Shown one piece after another: positions 51,362 through 60,535 of a stretch of DNA of 64,000 bases (positions within the stretch are counted from its first letter, which is position 1; every line of letters begins with the position of its first letter). The position numbers and the translations under genes are program-made. The stretch comes from Brevundimonas sp. (GTDB taxonomy: Bacteria; Pseudomonadota; Alphaproteobacteria; Caulobacterales; Caulobacteraceae), in NCBI RefSeq assembly GCF_029946145.1, contig NZ_JAQSDY010000022.1, positions 101,873 to 165,872 of the forward strand. Reading direction: 5' to 3'. The notes beneath the pieces were generated by a model. The model was not told where the DNA came from. It saw nothing but the letters and a program-made list of their open reading frames with translations, and did no database searches.

Positions 51362-54052
51362 GTGACGCCGCCGCCCGCTCCTGCAACGCTTTCGCCCCTC
51401 TTCGCCGACTGGTTCGCGTCGCGCGGCTGGTCGCCGCGGCGGCATCAGCTGGAGATGATCGCGGCGGCCGAGGCGGGGTCGCACGCCCTGCTGGTGGCGC
51501 CGACCGGGGGCGGCAAGACGCTGGCGGGGTTTCTGCCGTCGCTGGTGGAGCTGGCCGGGCGGGGGCCGAGACCGGAGTTCGGGCCGGGCAGCGGGGTCCA
51601 CACCCTTTATCTGTCGCCGCTGAAGGCCCTGACCACCGACGTCGAGCGCAATCTGATGACGCCGATCCGCGAGATCGGGCTGAACATCCATGTCGAGAGT
51701 CGCACCGGCGACACCAGACAGTCGAAGAAGGCGCGGCAGCGCGAGTTCCCGCCGGACATCCTGCTGACCACGCCGGAACAGCTGGCCCTGTTTTGCGCCT
51801 GGGACGGGGCGCGGTCGTATTTCGCCGACCTGAAATGCGTGGTGCTGGACGAGGTGCATGCGATCTGGAGCGGCAAGCGGGGGGATCTGCTGTCGCTGGG
51901 ACTGGGGCGGCTGCAACAGTTCGCGCCGGGGATGCGAAGGGTGGCGCTGAGCGCGACCGTGGACGATCCGGAGATGATCGCGGACTGGCTGAAGCCGGGG
52001 GCGGACGCGGATCCTTCTCCCCTTGCGGGAGAAGGTGGCTCGCGAAGCGAGACGGATGAGGGGTCACACCAGCGCGAGCCCGTTCAATCGCCCGTGGACC
52101 GCCAATCGGAAGAGTCCGCGAGACCCCTCATCCGCCCCTCCGGGGCACCTTCTCCCGCAAGGGGAGAAGGGAAGGTGAATATCGTCCGAGGCGACCCGGG
52201 CGCGCCGCCGGTGGTGGATGTGCTGGTCAGCGAGGGCAAGGTGCCGTGGGCGGGGCATACCGGTCAGCACGCGATCCCCGAGGTCTATGAGGCGATCAAG
52301 CGGTCGGGGATGAGCCTGATATTCGTCAACACCCGCTGGCAGGCCGAGTTCGTTTTCCAGCAGCTGTGGGCGATCAATGACGACAGCCTGCCGATCGGCC
52401 TGCACCACGGCTCGCTGGCGGCGGAGCAGCGGCGCAAGGTCGAGGCGGCGATGGCGCGCGGCGAACTGCGGGCCGTGGTCTGCACCTCGACGCTGGATCT
52501 GGGAATCGACTGGGGCGACGTCGATCTGGTCATCCAGCTGGCGGCGCCCAAGGGGGCGTCGCGGCTGGTGCAGCGGATCGGCCGGGCCAACCACCGGCTG
52601 GACGAGCCCTCGCGCGCCCTGATGGTGCCGGCCAGCCGGTTCGAGATGCTGGAGTGCCAGGCCGCGCGCGAGGCGGTGGCTGAAAACGCCTTCGACTGGG
52701 AGCCGGTGCATACGGGCACCCTCGATACGCTGGCCCAGCACGTCATGGGCTGCGCCTGTTCCGAGCCGTTTGCGATGACGGATCTCTATGACGAGGTGAC
52801 CGGCTGCGGTCCCTATCGCGACCTGACGTACGAACAGTTCGAGGAGGTGGTCGATCTGGTGGCCACCGGCGGCTACGCCCTGCGCACCTATGAGCGGTTC
52901 GCGCGGATCGTGCGGACGCAGGACGGGAAGTGGAAGGTGCGCAATGCTGTGACCGCCCAGCGGCACCGGATGAACGTCGGGACCATCGTGGCGGCCGCGA
53001 CGCTGAACGTGCGCATCGCCTCCCGACGCGGCGGGGCGGCGAAACAGCTGATCGGCGGGCGCAAGGTGGGCGAGGCCGAGGAGAGCTATTTCGAGCAGAT
53101 GACGCCGGGCGACACCTTCATCTTCGCCGGTCAGGTCTGGGCCTTCCAGGGCATCAACGGCATGGACGCCCTGGTCAGCCATGCCCAGGACAGGGATCCG
53201 AAGATCCCGTCGTGGGGCGGGTCGAAATTCCCGATGTCGACCTCGCTGGCCGACCGGGTGCGGGCCATGATCCAGGACCGCGACCACTGGCGTGTTCTGC
53301 CGCCCGACGTGCAGGAATGGCTGGAGCTGCAGGAGGAGCGGTCGATCATTCCGGATGCGCAGACCATGCTGGTCGAGACGTTTCCGCGCGGCAGCCGGCA
53401 TTTTCTCGTCGCCTATCCGTTCGAGGGCGGGTTGGCGCACGGGACCCTGTGCATGCTGCTGACGCGGCGGCTGGACCGGCTGGGGATCGGGCCGCTGGGT
53501 TTCGTCTGCACCGACTATTCGCTGGCCATCTGGTCGATCAAGCCGATGGACGGGCTGGACCTCGACCGGTTGTTCGAGCCCGACATGCTGGGCGACGATC
53601 TGGAGAGCTGGCTGGAGGAGAGCTTCATGATGAAGCGCAGCTTCCGCAATTGCGCCCTGATCTCGGGCTTGATCGAGCGGCGCCAGCCGGGGACCGAGAA
53701 GACGGGGCGGCAGGTGACCTTCTCCACCGATCTGATCTACGACGTGCTGCGCCGCCACCAACCCGATCACCTGCTGCTCAAGACCGCCCGCGCCGACGCG
53801 GCCGCAGGGCTGCTGGACGTCGCGCGTCTGGGCCAGATGCTGGCCCGCATCCAGGGCCGGATCCGTCATGTCAAACTGGAGCGGCCTTCGCCCTTCTGCG
53901 TGCCGGTGCTGGTCCAGATCGGGCGCGAGCGGGTCGGCGGCGGTCAGGCGGCGGAGATGATCCTGGACGCTTCGGCCTATGGATTCGACGAGGCCGATCT
54001 GATCGCGGAAGTCATGGCGGACGCGCCCCCTGAAATGGCGGGCGCGGAATGA
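51362..54052 (+). CDS. Ligase-associated DNA damage response DEXH-box helicase (Lhr-like), carrying a translated palindromic repeat
   Basis: This is an 896-residue Lhr-type helicase with a GTG start. Motifs are Walker A (APTGGGKTLAGFLPS), DEVH (VVLDEVHAIWSGKR), SAT (VALSATVDDP), then the second RecA domain with ICST-like (VVCTSTLDLGIDWGDVD) and QRIGRANHRLDEP. The family (TIGR04121) has about 820-850 residues. An insert of about 52 residues (about 218-270) is encoded by a palindromic repeat at 52013-52170 and is Ser/Arg/Glu/Pro-rich (SPLAGEGGSRSETDEGSHQR). The frame is intact across it. The neighbour pdeM, overlapping by 4 bases, supports the name. Confidence 0.93.
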   Translation: MTPPPAPATLSPLFADWFASRGWSPRRHQLEMIAAAEAGSHALLVAPTGGGKTLAGFLPSLVELAGRGPRPEFGPGSGVHTLYLSPLKALTTDVERNLMTPIREIGLNIHVESRTGDTRQSKKARQREFPPDILLTTPEQLALFCAWDGARSYFADLKCVVLDEVHAIWSGKRGDLLSLGLGRLQQFAPGMRRVALSATVDDPEMIADWLKPGADADPSPLAGEGGSRSETDEGSHQREPVQSPVDRQSEESARPLIRPSGAPSPARGEGKVNIVRGDPGAPPVVDVLVSEGKVPWAGHTGQHAIPEVYEAIKRSGMSLIFVNTRWQAEFVFQQLWAINDDSLPIGLHHGSLAAEQRRKVEAAMARGELRAVVCTSTLDLGIDWGDVDLVIQLAAPKGASRLVQRIGRANHRLDEPSRALMVPASRFEMLECQAAREAVAENAFDWEPVHTGTLDTLAQHVMGCACSEPFAMTDLYDEVTGCGPYRDLTYEQFEEVVDLVATGGYALRTYERFARIVRTQDGKWKVRNAVTAQRHRMNVGTIVAAATLNVRIASRRGGAAKQLIGGRKVGEAEESYFEQMTPGDTFIFAGQVWAFQGINGMDALVSHAQDRDPKIPSWGGSKFPMSTSLADRVRAMIQDRDHWRVLPPDVQEWLELQEERSIIPDAQTMLVETFPRGSRHFLVAYPFEGGLAHGTLCMLLTRRLDRLGIGPLGFVCTDYSLAIWSIKPMDGLDLDRLFEPDMLGDDLESWLEESFMMKRSFRNCALISGLIERRQPGTEKTGRQVTFSTDLIYDVLRRHQPDHLLLKTARADAAAGLLDVARLGQMLARIQGRIRHVKLERPSPFCVPVLVQIGRERVGGGQAAEMILDASAYGFDEADLIAEVMADAPPEMAGAE
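52013..52170. repeat. Nested palindromic element inside the DEXH helicase gene
   Basis: Outer arms 52013-52037 and 52146-52170 are perfect 25-bp reverse complements (CCTTCTCCCCTTGCGGGAGA core). Inner arms GGATGAGGGGTC (52054-52065) and GACCCCTCATCC (52122-52133). A CTCGC-GAA-GCGAG hairpin (52040-52052) lies just inside the left outer arm. The 158-base element keeps the reading frame open and adds about 52 codons. Same layout as the intergenic element at 31555-31700. Confidence 0.92.
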
Positions 54053-54780
54053 ACGCGGCCCTCAGACAGGCGCTGTCCCCGGCGCGGCATCCGTGCGGCG
54101 GCCTGCGGGTCCATATCGAGGGCGAGCCTTGCGTGCTGCGCTGTTCGGGGGCGCTGTGGGTGCTGAACCATCGCACCCTGATCGCGGCGGACCTGCATCT
54201 GGAGAAGGGCTCGGCCTTCGCCGCCCGCGGCCAGATGCTGCCGCCCTATGACAGCCGGGCGACGCTGGACCGGCTGGAGGCGGAGATCGAGGCGCTGCAG
54301 CCGGCGGCGGTGGTTCTGCTGGGCGACAGCTTCCACGACGCGGCCTCGGTGGGGCGGATGGCCGCCGACGACAGGGCGCGACTGGACCGGCTGGCGGCGG
54401 GCCGCGACTGGATCTGGCTGGAGGGCAACCACGACATCGCCACCCTGGCCGGGGCGATGGACGATCTGGTCGGCGAGGTGGTCGAGACCATGGAGCTCGG
54501 TTCGCTGCGCCTGATCCACGAACCGCAGGCGGGGGTTCGTTCGGGCGAGATCGCCGGTCACCTGCATCCGGCGGCGCGGGTCGCCGCCTATGGCCGAGGC
54601 GTGCGGCGGCCCTGTTTCGTGACGGACGGACGGCGGGCGGTGTTGCCGGCGTTCGGGGCGTTCACGGGGGGGCTGGATGTCAGGGACCCGGCGATCGCGG
54701 GCCTGTTCGCGGAGCCGCCTATGGCCGCGGCGCTGGGACGGGACCGGGTGCATGCGCTGGTATGGGAATCCCTGCGATAG
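54049..54780 (+). CDS. pdeM: Ligase-associated DNA damage response endonuclease PdeM
   Basis: This is a 243-residue metallophosphoesterase. Metal-binding motifs are IAADLHLEKGS (D-x-H), VLLGDSFHD (G-D), LEGNHD (G-N-H-D) and AGHLHPAAR (G-H-x-H). It is a member of TIGR04123, which goes with the DEXH helicase, an exonuclease and an ATP-dependent DNA ligase in repair clusters. The ligase and exonuclease are not in this window. The start overlaps the helicase stop by 4 bases. Its 3' end overlaps the convergent acyltransferase gene by 62 bases. Confidence 0.93.
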   Translation: MNAALRQALSPARHPCGGLRVHIEGEPCVLRCSGALWVLNHRTLIAADLHLEKGSAFAARGQMLPPYDSRATLDRLEAEIEALQPAAVVLLGDSFHDAASVGRMAADDRARLDRLAAGRDWIWLEGNHDIATLAGAMDDLVGEVVETMELGSLRLIHEPQAGVRSGEIAGHLHPAARVAAYGRGVRRPCFVTDGRRAVLPAFGAFTGGLDVRDPAIAGLFAEPPMAAALGRDRVHALVWESLR

Positions 54781-55489
54781 GGTCCCGCGCCAGCAGGGCG
54801 TTCGACGCCCCCTCGAGCCGCTCTTCCAGAACCGCCATGAACTCCGCCCGCTTCAGTCCCGCCGGGATCGCCGGCAGGAATTCGTAGACGATGGTCCCCG
54901 GATACCGGCGGAAGCCATGCGCCGGCCAGTGAACGCCGGAGTTGGTGGCCATCGGGGTGCAGGGGCAGTCGAGATCGCGGTAGAGGGCGGCGATGCCGGG
55001 CTTGTAGTCGGCGGGGGCGCCGACGGGCGCGCGGGTGCCTTCGGGGAAGATCAGGATCTGGCGGCCCTCGGCGTGGCGGATGCGGGCCTGTTTGACCATG
55101 TCCTTCAGCGCCCTGGAGTGGGCCGAGCGGTCGACGGCGATCATCCGGGTCTTGGTGGCGAACCAGCCGAAGAAGGGCAGGGGGGCCAGCTCCTGCTTCA
55201 TGATGAAGCAATTGTCGGGCAGGACGGCGAACGGCGCGATCACGTCCAGCATCGACTGATGCTTGCCGGCGATCAGGGCAGCGCCGGTGGGGCGATGCTC
55301 CAGCCCGCGGAACTCGACCTTGACCCCGGCGATCCAGCGCAGGCCGAACAGGCAGAATTTCGACCAGCTGCGGACGACCCACATGGCCTGGCGGTAGGGC
55401 ATCAGCAGGGCGGGCGACAGGCCGACGGCGAACAGGGCCATCGACAGATAGAGCCAGGCGACGAACAGCAGCGACCGGATCGTGGTCAC
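54719..55489 (-). CDS. 1-acyl-sn-glycerol-3-phosphate acyltransferase (PlsC-like)
   Basis: This is a 256-residue protein. It has an N-terminal membrane helix (about 5-30), the catalytic motif GKHQSMLDVIAP (H-x4-D), TRMIAVDRSAHSRALK and the substrate-binding FPEGTR. A Pro-rich tail of about 25 residues runs into the overlap with pdeM. It adds the second acyl chain to lysophosphatidate in phospholipid synthesis. It lies one base after the DUF218 gene on the same strand. Confidence 0.93.
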   Translation of the reverse strand: MTTIRSLLFVAWLYLSMALFAVGLSPALLMPYRQAMWVVRSWSKFCLFGLRWIAGVKVEFRGLEHRPTGAALIAGKHQSMLDVIAPFAVLPDNCFIMKQELAPLPFFGWFATKTRMIAVDRSAHSRALKDMVKQARIRHAEGRQILIFPEGTRAPVGAPADYKPGIAALYRDLDCPCTPMATNSGVHWPAHGFRRYPGTIVYEFLPAIPAGLKRAEFMAVLEERLEGASNALLARDPIAGIPIPAHAPGPVPAPRP

Positions 55490-55490
55490 G

Positions 55491-56120
55491 TCAGGCGGCC
55501 TTTTCGGCGGGCGCGTCGGCGGGTGGGGCCTCGGTGGCGGGGCGGCCTCCGCCGACCGTGGCGCGGGCCAGGGCGGCGAGATATTTCATGTATTCGAGGG
55601 TCATGCGGCGGGCGGTGACCGCGGCCTTCCACCAGCGCGAATTGTCCAGCGACGGCGTCTCGACCGCATAGGGGGTCAGGCGGACGCCCGGGGCGGCCGC
55701 CCGGATCTCGGTCAGGGCGCGGGGCATGTGATAGTCGGAGGTCACCACAATCAGACTGTCATAGCCCTTGGCGTCGGCCCAGGCGGCGATCTCCTGGGCG
55801 TTGCCCAGGGTGTCCTCGGCCTCGAAGCCCAGGTCGACGCAGCAGTTGAAAAGCTTGTTCGAGCCCGGCGTCAGGGCGCGCAGTTCCTGACGGCGGACCT
55901 CGCGGTTGACGCCCGAAATCAGGACGCGTTCGCCCTTGTCCTGTTCCAGCAGGCGAATGGCGGCGTTGACGCGTTCGGCGGACGGACCGGTCAGGGCGAC
56001 GATGGCGTCGGCGCGCTCGGGCTCGGGCGCGGGCGTGAAGCCGCGCACCCGATCGGCGAAGGCGAACAGGCCGATCGCCCAGATCAGCGCCAGAATCGCG
56101 ATGAAAGTCAAAAACTTCAT
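55491..56120 (-). CDS. DUF218 (SanA/YdcF-like) membrane protein
   Basis: This is a 209-residue protein with an N-terminal transmembrane segment (about 3-24) and a periplasmic DUF218 domain. It has ADAIVALTGPSAERVNAAIRLLE, RVLISGVN, EDTLGNAQEIAAWA, and IVVTSDYHMPRALTEI, which are the four family motifs. Such proteins (SanA, ElyC, YdcF) act in envelope maintenance. It lies between plsC-like and ftsX, 9 bases after the ftsX stop. Confidence 0.9.
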   Translation of the reverse strand: MKFLTFIAILALIWAIGLFAFADRVRGFTPAPEPERADAIVALTGPSAERVNAAIRLLEQDKGERVLISGVNREVRRQELRALTPGSNKLFNCCVDLGFEAEDTLGNAQEIAAWADAKGYDSLIVVTSDYHMPRALTEIRAAAPGVRLTPYAVETPSLDNSRWWKAAVTARRMTLEYMKYLAALARATVGGGRPATEAPPADAPAEKAA

Positions 56121-56129
56121 GCGGTTAAC

Positions 56130-57011
56130 CTAGTGACGCCCCTTCAATCGCGCCAGCGCCGTGAAGCGCGCTGCCGCAAGCGCCACCGTAGCCGCCAGCA
56201 AGGGGCATGGCGAGAGGATCAGGACGTCGGTCCACATCAGCGGCAACGCGGGGGTAACGCCTTCGGCCCCACCGAGAAACCGCAGGCCCGCGACCAGGAT
56301 CATGGCCACGGCGGCCCCGATGCCGCCCGCGACCGCCGCCACAAGGCCGTAGCGGACCTGATAGAGGGCGGCGATGGCGCTGTCGGACGCGCCGTTGAGG
56401 CTGAGGGTCTCGATCACTCCGGTCTGGGCGGCCATTCCGGCGCGGGTGGCGTAGGCCACGGCGGCCCCCGCCGCGCCCGCGGTCAACAGGAAGGCCGCAA
56501 GGGCCAGGACGGTGATCAGGGCGGCCGACCGCTCAACCTCGCCACGCCACAGGCTGTGATCGTCGACGGTGGCGTCCAGCCCGGCGGAGGCGAGGGCGCG
56601 GCTGAGACTGACGGCGCTGGCGGGGCCCGCCTTGTCCAGCCGCACGGTGACCAGATGGGGGATGGGCAGGTCGGGCAGGACGGCGTCGCCGAGCCAGGGC
56701 CGCAACAGGGCTTCGGCGGTCTTGCGGTCCATGGCCTCGGCCTCGGCCACGCCGGGGACGCCGGCCAGGGTCTCGGCGGCGCGGGCGGCGGCCTCGGCGC
56801 CCGTCTCGCCGACGCGGGGGCGGACCTGGACGGTGGCCTCGGACCGCAGTTGCCGGGCCCAGCCGTGCGCCGCGCGGTCGGCGGCGACCGCGCCCACGGC
56901 GGACAGGCAGGCGAGGAAGCACAGGACGGCGATCAGCGAGGCCAGCCAGCGCTCGCCGCCGGCGTCGCGCGGCAGCAGGGACGCGCGACGGGAGAGCAAT
57001 CGGCGGATCAC
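56130..57011 (-). CDS. ftsX: Cell division protein FtsX
   Basis: This is a 293-residue FtsX-type permease. One N-terminal transmembrane helix (about 26-45), a periplasmic loop (about 50-165, including TLAGVPGVAEAEAMDRKTAEALL), and three further helices (about 170-285) make up the usual four-helix design. FtsX with FtsE recruits peptidoglycan hydrolases (EnvC-type) during constriction. It overlaps ftsE by 4 bases (ATGA). Confidence 0.9.
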   Translation of the reverse strand: MIRRLLSRRASLLPRDAGGERWLASLIAVLCFLACLSAVGAVAADRAAHGWARQLRSEATVQVRPRVGETGAEAAARAAETLAGVPGVAEAEAMDRKTAEALLRPWLGDAVLPDLPIPHLVTVRLDKAGPASAVSLSRALASAGLDATVDDHSLWRGEVERSAALITVLALAAFLLTAGAAGAAVAYATRAGMAAQTGVIETLSLNGASDSAIAALYQVRYGLVAAVAGGIGAAVAMILVAGLRFLGGAEGVTPALPLMWTDVLILSPCPLLAATVALAAARFTALARLKGRH

Positions 57012-57718
57012 GTCTCGCCCCCGCTCAGGCGTCCGCCGGCGAGGCGCAGGACCGTGGCCCCCGACCGTTCTGCGAGGGCCTCGTCATGGCTGGCGATCAG
57101 GACGGTGGCGCCCAGTTTGTTCAGCGACTGGAACAGTTTCAGCAGCCGCTCGCCCATTTTTGCATCGACGCTGCCGGTCGGTTCATCGGCCAGGATCAGG
57201 TCCGGTCCGGCCACCACGGCGCGGGCGATGGCCAGCCGCTGCTTCTCGCCGCCCGACAGCGAGGGCGGCAGATCGTTCATCCGGTCGCCCAGACCGACCC
57301 AGTCCAGCATCTCCTCCACGTCGGTGGCGTAGTCGACCTGCCTGCCGCCCGCGAGCCGCAGCGGCAGGGCCACGTTCTCGAACACCGACAGATGGTCCAG
57401 CAGACGGAAATCCTGGAACACCACGCCGATGCGGCGGCGGAAGTCCGGCAGGGCCCGGCGGGGCGCCATGGTGGCGTCCTCGCCGAACAGATGCAGGGTT
57501 CCGACGTCAGGTCGCTGTTGCAGGGTCAGCAATTTCAACAGGGTCGACTTCCCCGCGCCGGACGGCCCGGTAAGGAAGTGGAAAGAGCCCGATGGCAAGG
57601 TGAGGTTAACGTCCCGCAGCGCGCGGTGCGTCGCCGCATAGCCGAAACCCACGCCGGACAGGCGGACGGTGTCGGTCGCGGGGGCGGATCGTGTGGCGCG
57701 GCGGGGCTGGACGGACAT
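57008..57718 (-). CDS. ftsE: Cell division ATP-binding protein FtsE
   Basis: This is a 236-residue ABC ATPase. Walker A is LTGPSGAGKSTLLK, Q-loop VFQDFRLLDHLSVFENV, signature LSGGEKQRLAIARA, Walker B DLILADEPTG and H-loop ASHDEAL. It energises FtsX in the divisome. It is divergent from the zinc-ribbon gene, 68 bases apart. Confidence 0.95.
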   Translation of the reverse strand: MSVQPRRATRSAPATDTVRLSGVGFGYAATHRALRDVNLTLPSGSFHFLTGPSGAGKSTLLKLLTLQQRPDVGTLHLFGEDATMAPRRALPDFRRRIGVVFQDFRLLDHLSVFENVALPLRLAGGRQVDYATDVEEMLDWVGLGDRMNDLPPSLSGGEKQRLAIARAVVAGPDLILADEPTGSVDAKMGERLLKLFQSLNKLGATVLIASHDEALAERSGATVLRLAGGRLSGGET

Positions 57719-57786
57719 CGATTTTGGGTCAGGACGCGGTTTCGAACCGCGACGGGAGGGGGCGAAGAGCCTCGCAGTCAGCCGAC

Positions 57787-58737
57787 ATGATACTGACCTG
57801 CCCGTCCTGCGCCACCAGCTATTTCACCCCGGATGAGGCGATCGGGCCCGGCGGCCGCACCGTGCGCTGCAAGGACTGCAAACACACCTGGCGGGCCACG
57901 CTTGACGAGCCGCTGGAGCTGTCCGTCCCGTCGAAACCGGTAGAGGCTTCCAGTTTCGCGGCGCGCGACGAGCCTGAAACCGAATCGCTGGCCGAAACGC
58001 CCGCCCCGGAACTGCCCCGCGCCTTCCGCGCCCGCGCCGAACAGCAGCGCCGCCTGCGCCGCGCCGCGACCCACGGCGTGGTCTGGGCCGGCATCGCCTC
58101 GGGCTTCGCCGCCCTGCTGGCCAGCGCCTGGCTGTTCCGCGTCGAGGTGGTCGAAATGGCCCCGCGCGCGGCCCAGGCCTATGCCGCTGTCGGTCTGACG
58201 GTGAACCCCACGGGTCTGGATTTCGAGGCCATCAGCGCCAGACCCCTGCCCAGCGATCCGGGCAAGGTGCTGGTCTCTGGAGCCTTGCGGAACGTGCGCG
58301 ACAACGAGCGAACCGCCCCGCCGGTGCGGGTGGCCCTGCTGGACGCCCAGGGCGCCGAGATCGGCCACGCCGTGGTGCGCATCGACGCCGCCCCCGTGCT
58401 GCCGGGCAAGGTCCAGGGCTTTGCCGCCGTGATCGCCGATCCGGGCGCGCGCGGTCAGGGCATCGGCGTCGACTTCGTGCTGGATGCGCCCGAAGCCCGT
58501 CGCGAACCAGCGCCCGCCGCGCCGGTCCGGGCTGACACCAGCCGTACAGCCCCCGCCGCCGTCCCCGAGCCCGCCCTTCGCGAGCCGGCGTCCGCGCCAT
58601 TGCACGAAGCCGGCGCCGGCGGCCTGCGCCCGGCCCTGTCGCCGGATTCCCCGGCGCCGATGAACATGCAGCCGATCGACGCGATCCCGGTGGTGGACAC
58701 GCATGGGGTCGAGGCGGTATCCGCCTCGAATGGCTGA
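57787..58737 (+). CDS. MJ0042-type zinc-ribbon, single-pass membrane protein with DUF3426-like domain
   Basis: This is a 316-residue protein starting at ATG 57787. The N-terminal zinc ribbon is CPSC...VRCKDCKHTW, with the usual spacing. After an acidic linker, there is a transmembrane helix (about 96-117) and a periplasmic domain (about 120-230) with the DUF3426-type KVLVSGALRNVRDNERTAPPVRV region. The last 80 residues are Ala/Pro-rich. Found beside ftsE and the phosphoribosyltransferase gene in Caulobacterales. Function unknown. Confidence 0.85.
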   Translation: MILTCPSCATSYFTPDEAIGPGGRTVRCKDCKHTWRATLDEPLELSVPSKPVEASSFAARDEPETESLAETPAPELPRAFRARAEQQRRLRRAATHGVVWAGIASGFAALLASAWLFRVEVVEMAPRAAQAYAAVGLTVNPTGLDFEAISARPLPSDPGKVLVSGALRNVRDNERTAPPVRVALLDAQGAEIGHAVVRIDAAPVLPGKVQGFAAVIADPGARGQGIGVDFVLDAPEARREPAPAAPVRADTSRTAPAAVPEPALREPASAPLHEAGAGGLRPALSPDSPAPMNMQPIDAIPVVDTHGVEAVSASNG

Positions 58738-59260
58738 GACCCCCAGGCCCACCGTTCTTCTTCCCGAAGCCGAGGTTCAGCGCATCGTCGCCGAACTGGC
58801 GGCGCAGATCGCTCCCGTCATTGATGATGAGACCGTCGCCGCCGTCCTGCTGACCGGCGGCCTGTGGTTCGCGGCCGACCTGACCCGCGCCCTGTCGCGT
58901 CTGGGCCGCAACGTCCGCTTCGACGCCCTGTGGCTGGCCTCCTATGGCGACGAGAAGGAAAGCCGCGGCCGTATCGACGTCTATGCGCCGTTCCAGCGGC
59001 CGGTCACGGGCCGCCGCGTCCTGATCATCGACGATGTCTTCGACACCGGCCTGTCGCTGGCCGAGGCCGTGCGGATCGCGGGCGAGGCCGGCGCGTCCGA
59101 GGTGCTGACCGTCGTCTTCGCCAAGAAGCCCTGGCCCCTGCCGCGCGCGCCCGAGCCGGACTTCGTCGGCTGGGAGGCGCCGAACCGGTTTCTGGTCGGA
59201 TACGGGCTGGACCACGCCGGCGCCCTGCGGGGCCTGCCGGACGTCTGCGCGCTGGACTAG
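58730..59260 (+). CDS. hpt: Hypoxanthine-type purine phosphoribosyltransferase
   Basis: This is a 176-residue PRT from ATG 58730, overlapping the previous stop. The PRPP-binding motif is VLIIDDVFDTGLSL, and the N-terminal loop LLTGGLWFAADL resembles the hypoxanthine/guanine PRTs, as does DALWLASYGDEKESRG. It recycles a purine base with PRPP. The exact base cannot be decided. It is convergent with lysA, sharing a few bases at the stop. Confidence 0.85.
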   Translation: MAETPRPTVLLPEAEVQRIVAELAAQIAPVIDDETVAAVLLTGGLWFAADLTRALSRLGRNVRFDALWLASYGDEKESRGRIDVYAPFQRPVTGRRVLIIDDVFDTGLSLAEAVRIAGEAGASEVLTVVFAKKPWPLPRAPEPDFVGWEAPNRFLVGYGLDHAGALRGLPDVCALD

Positions 59261-60531
59261 AGCCAGTCGGCCCGGGGTTCGCGGGCCAGCATGTCTTCGT
59301 AAGTCGGCCGCCCACGGACGATCGCCCAGCGGTCGCCATCGATCAGCACTTCCGGGACCAGCGGTCGTGAGTTGTACTCGCTGGCCAGCACCGCCCCGTA
59401 GGCGCCGGCCCCCATGAAGGCGACCAGATCGCCGGCCCGCAGCGGCGGCGACAGCCGGTCGCGGGCGAAGATGTCGGTGGACTCGCAGATCGGTCCGACA
59501 AGATCATAGGCCACGGGTTCGCCGTCACGCGCGCGCACCGGGACCAGGTCGTGGAAGGCGTCATACAGGGCCGGTCGCATCAGGTCGTTCATGCCGGCGT
59601 CCAGCACGGCGAAGCGGCGGCCGTCGCCGCGTTCGTTGATCTGGATGACGCGGCTCAGCAGGACGCCGGCGTTTGCGGCCAGCAGCCGGCCGGGCTCGAA
59701 CGCGGCCTCGACGTTCAACCCCTCCAGCACGCGTGCGGCCATGGCGACATAGTCGGCGATCGACGGCAGGTCTGACTGGCCATGATAGGGCACGCCGAGA
59801 CCGCCTCCGAGGTCCAGCCGTGACACCGCCAGCCCCTGGGCCCGCAAGTCGAGCGTCATCGCCTTCAGGGCGCGGAAGGCGGCCTCCAGCGGCGCCAGGG
59901 TCGTGATCTGGCTGCCGATGTGACAGGCGAGGCCGAGCGGCGTCACATGGGGCGAGGCGGCCGCGCGGGCGTAGAGGGCCGGGGCGTCGGCGAAGGGCAC
60001 GCCGAACTTGTCTGTCGCCCCGCCCGTGGTGATCTTCGCATGGCCCCCCGCGCCGACGTCGGGATTGACCCGGATGGCGATCTCAGGCGCCGCACCCTTG
60101 CCGGCGGCCACGGCGATCAGCCGGTCCAGTTCGACGGCGCTCTCGATATTGATCTGGCGCACGCCCGCCTCGATGGCGAAGGCCAGTTCCGCATCGGTCT
60201 TGCCGACGCCCGAGAAGACGATCCGGTCTCCGGGAACGCCAGCCTTCAGCGCCCGCCGGATCTCGCCCTCAGACACGGTATCGGCGCCGCAGCCCAGCCG
60301 CGCCAGGGTCGCCAGCACCGACAGGTTGGAGTTGGCCTTGACCGCGAAGGCGATCAGGGCGTCTCCCAGCGCGCCGGGATGGGTGTCCGCGGCCTCGCGC
60401 AGCAGGGCGTAATGCCGCGTCAGGGTCGCGGTCGAATAGACATAGACGGGCGTGCCGACGGCTTCGGCCAATGCCTCCAGCGGCACGCCTTCGGCGTGGA
60501 GCGCGCCGTTGATCCGGTCGAAATGGTGCAA
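59257..60531 (-). CDS. lysA: Diaminopimelate decarboxylase
   Basis: This is a 424-residue fold-type III PLP enzyme from TTG 60531, 4 bases after the lipoprotein stop; an upstream in-frame start would overlap that gene. The PLP lysine is in IAFAVKANSN; other motifs are ACHIGSQIT, DLGGGLGVPY, EPGRLLAANAG, GPICESTD and GAGAYGAVLASEYNSRP. It decarboxylates meso-diaminopimelate to lysine, the last lysine step. The order argH-lptM-lysA is typical. Confidence 0.96.
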   Translation of the reverse strand: MHHFDRINGALHAEGVPLEALAEAVGTPVYVYSTATLTRHYALLREAADTHPGALGDALIAFAVKANSNLSVLATLARLGCGADTVSEGEIRRALKAGVPGDRIVFSGVGKTDAELAFAIEAGVRQINIESAVELDRLIAVAAGKGAAPEIAIRVNPDVGAGGHAKITTGGATDKFGVPFADAPALYARAAASPHVTPLGLACHIGSQITTLAPLEAAFRALKAMTLDLRAQGLAVSRLDLGGGLGVPYHGQSDLPSIADYVAMAARVLEGLNVEAAFEPGRLLAANAGVLLSRVIQINERGDGRRFAVLDAGMNDLMRPALYDAFHDLVPVRARDGEPVAYDLVGPICESTDIFARDRLSPPLRAGDLVAFMGAGAYGAVLASEYNSRPLVPEVLIDGDRWAIVRGRPTYEDMLAREPRADWL

Positions 60532-60535
60532 GAGC

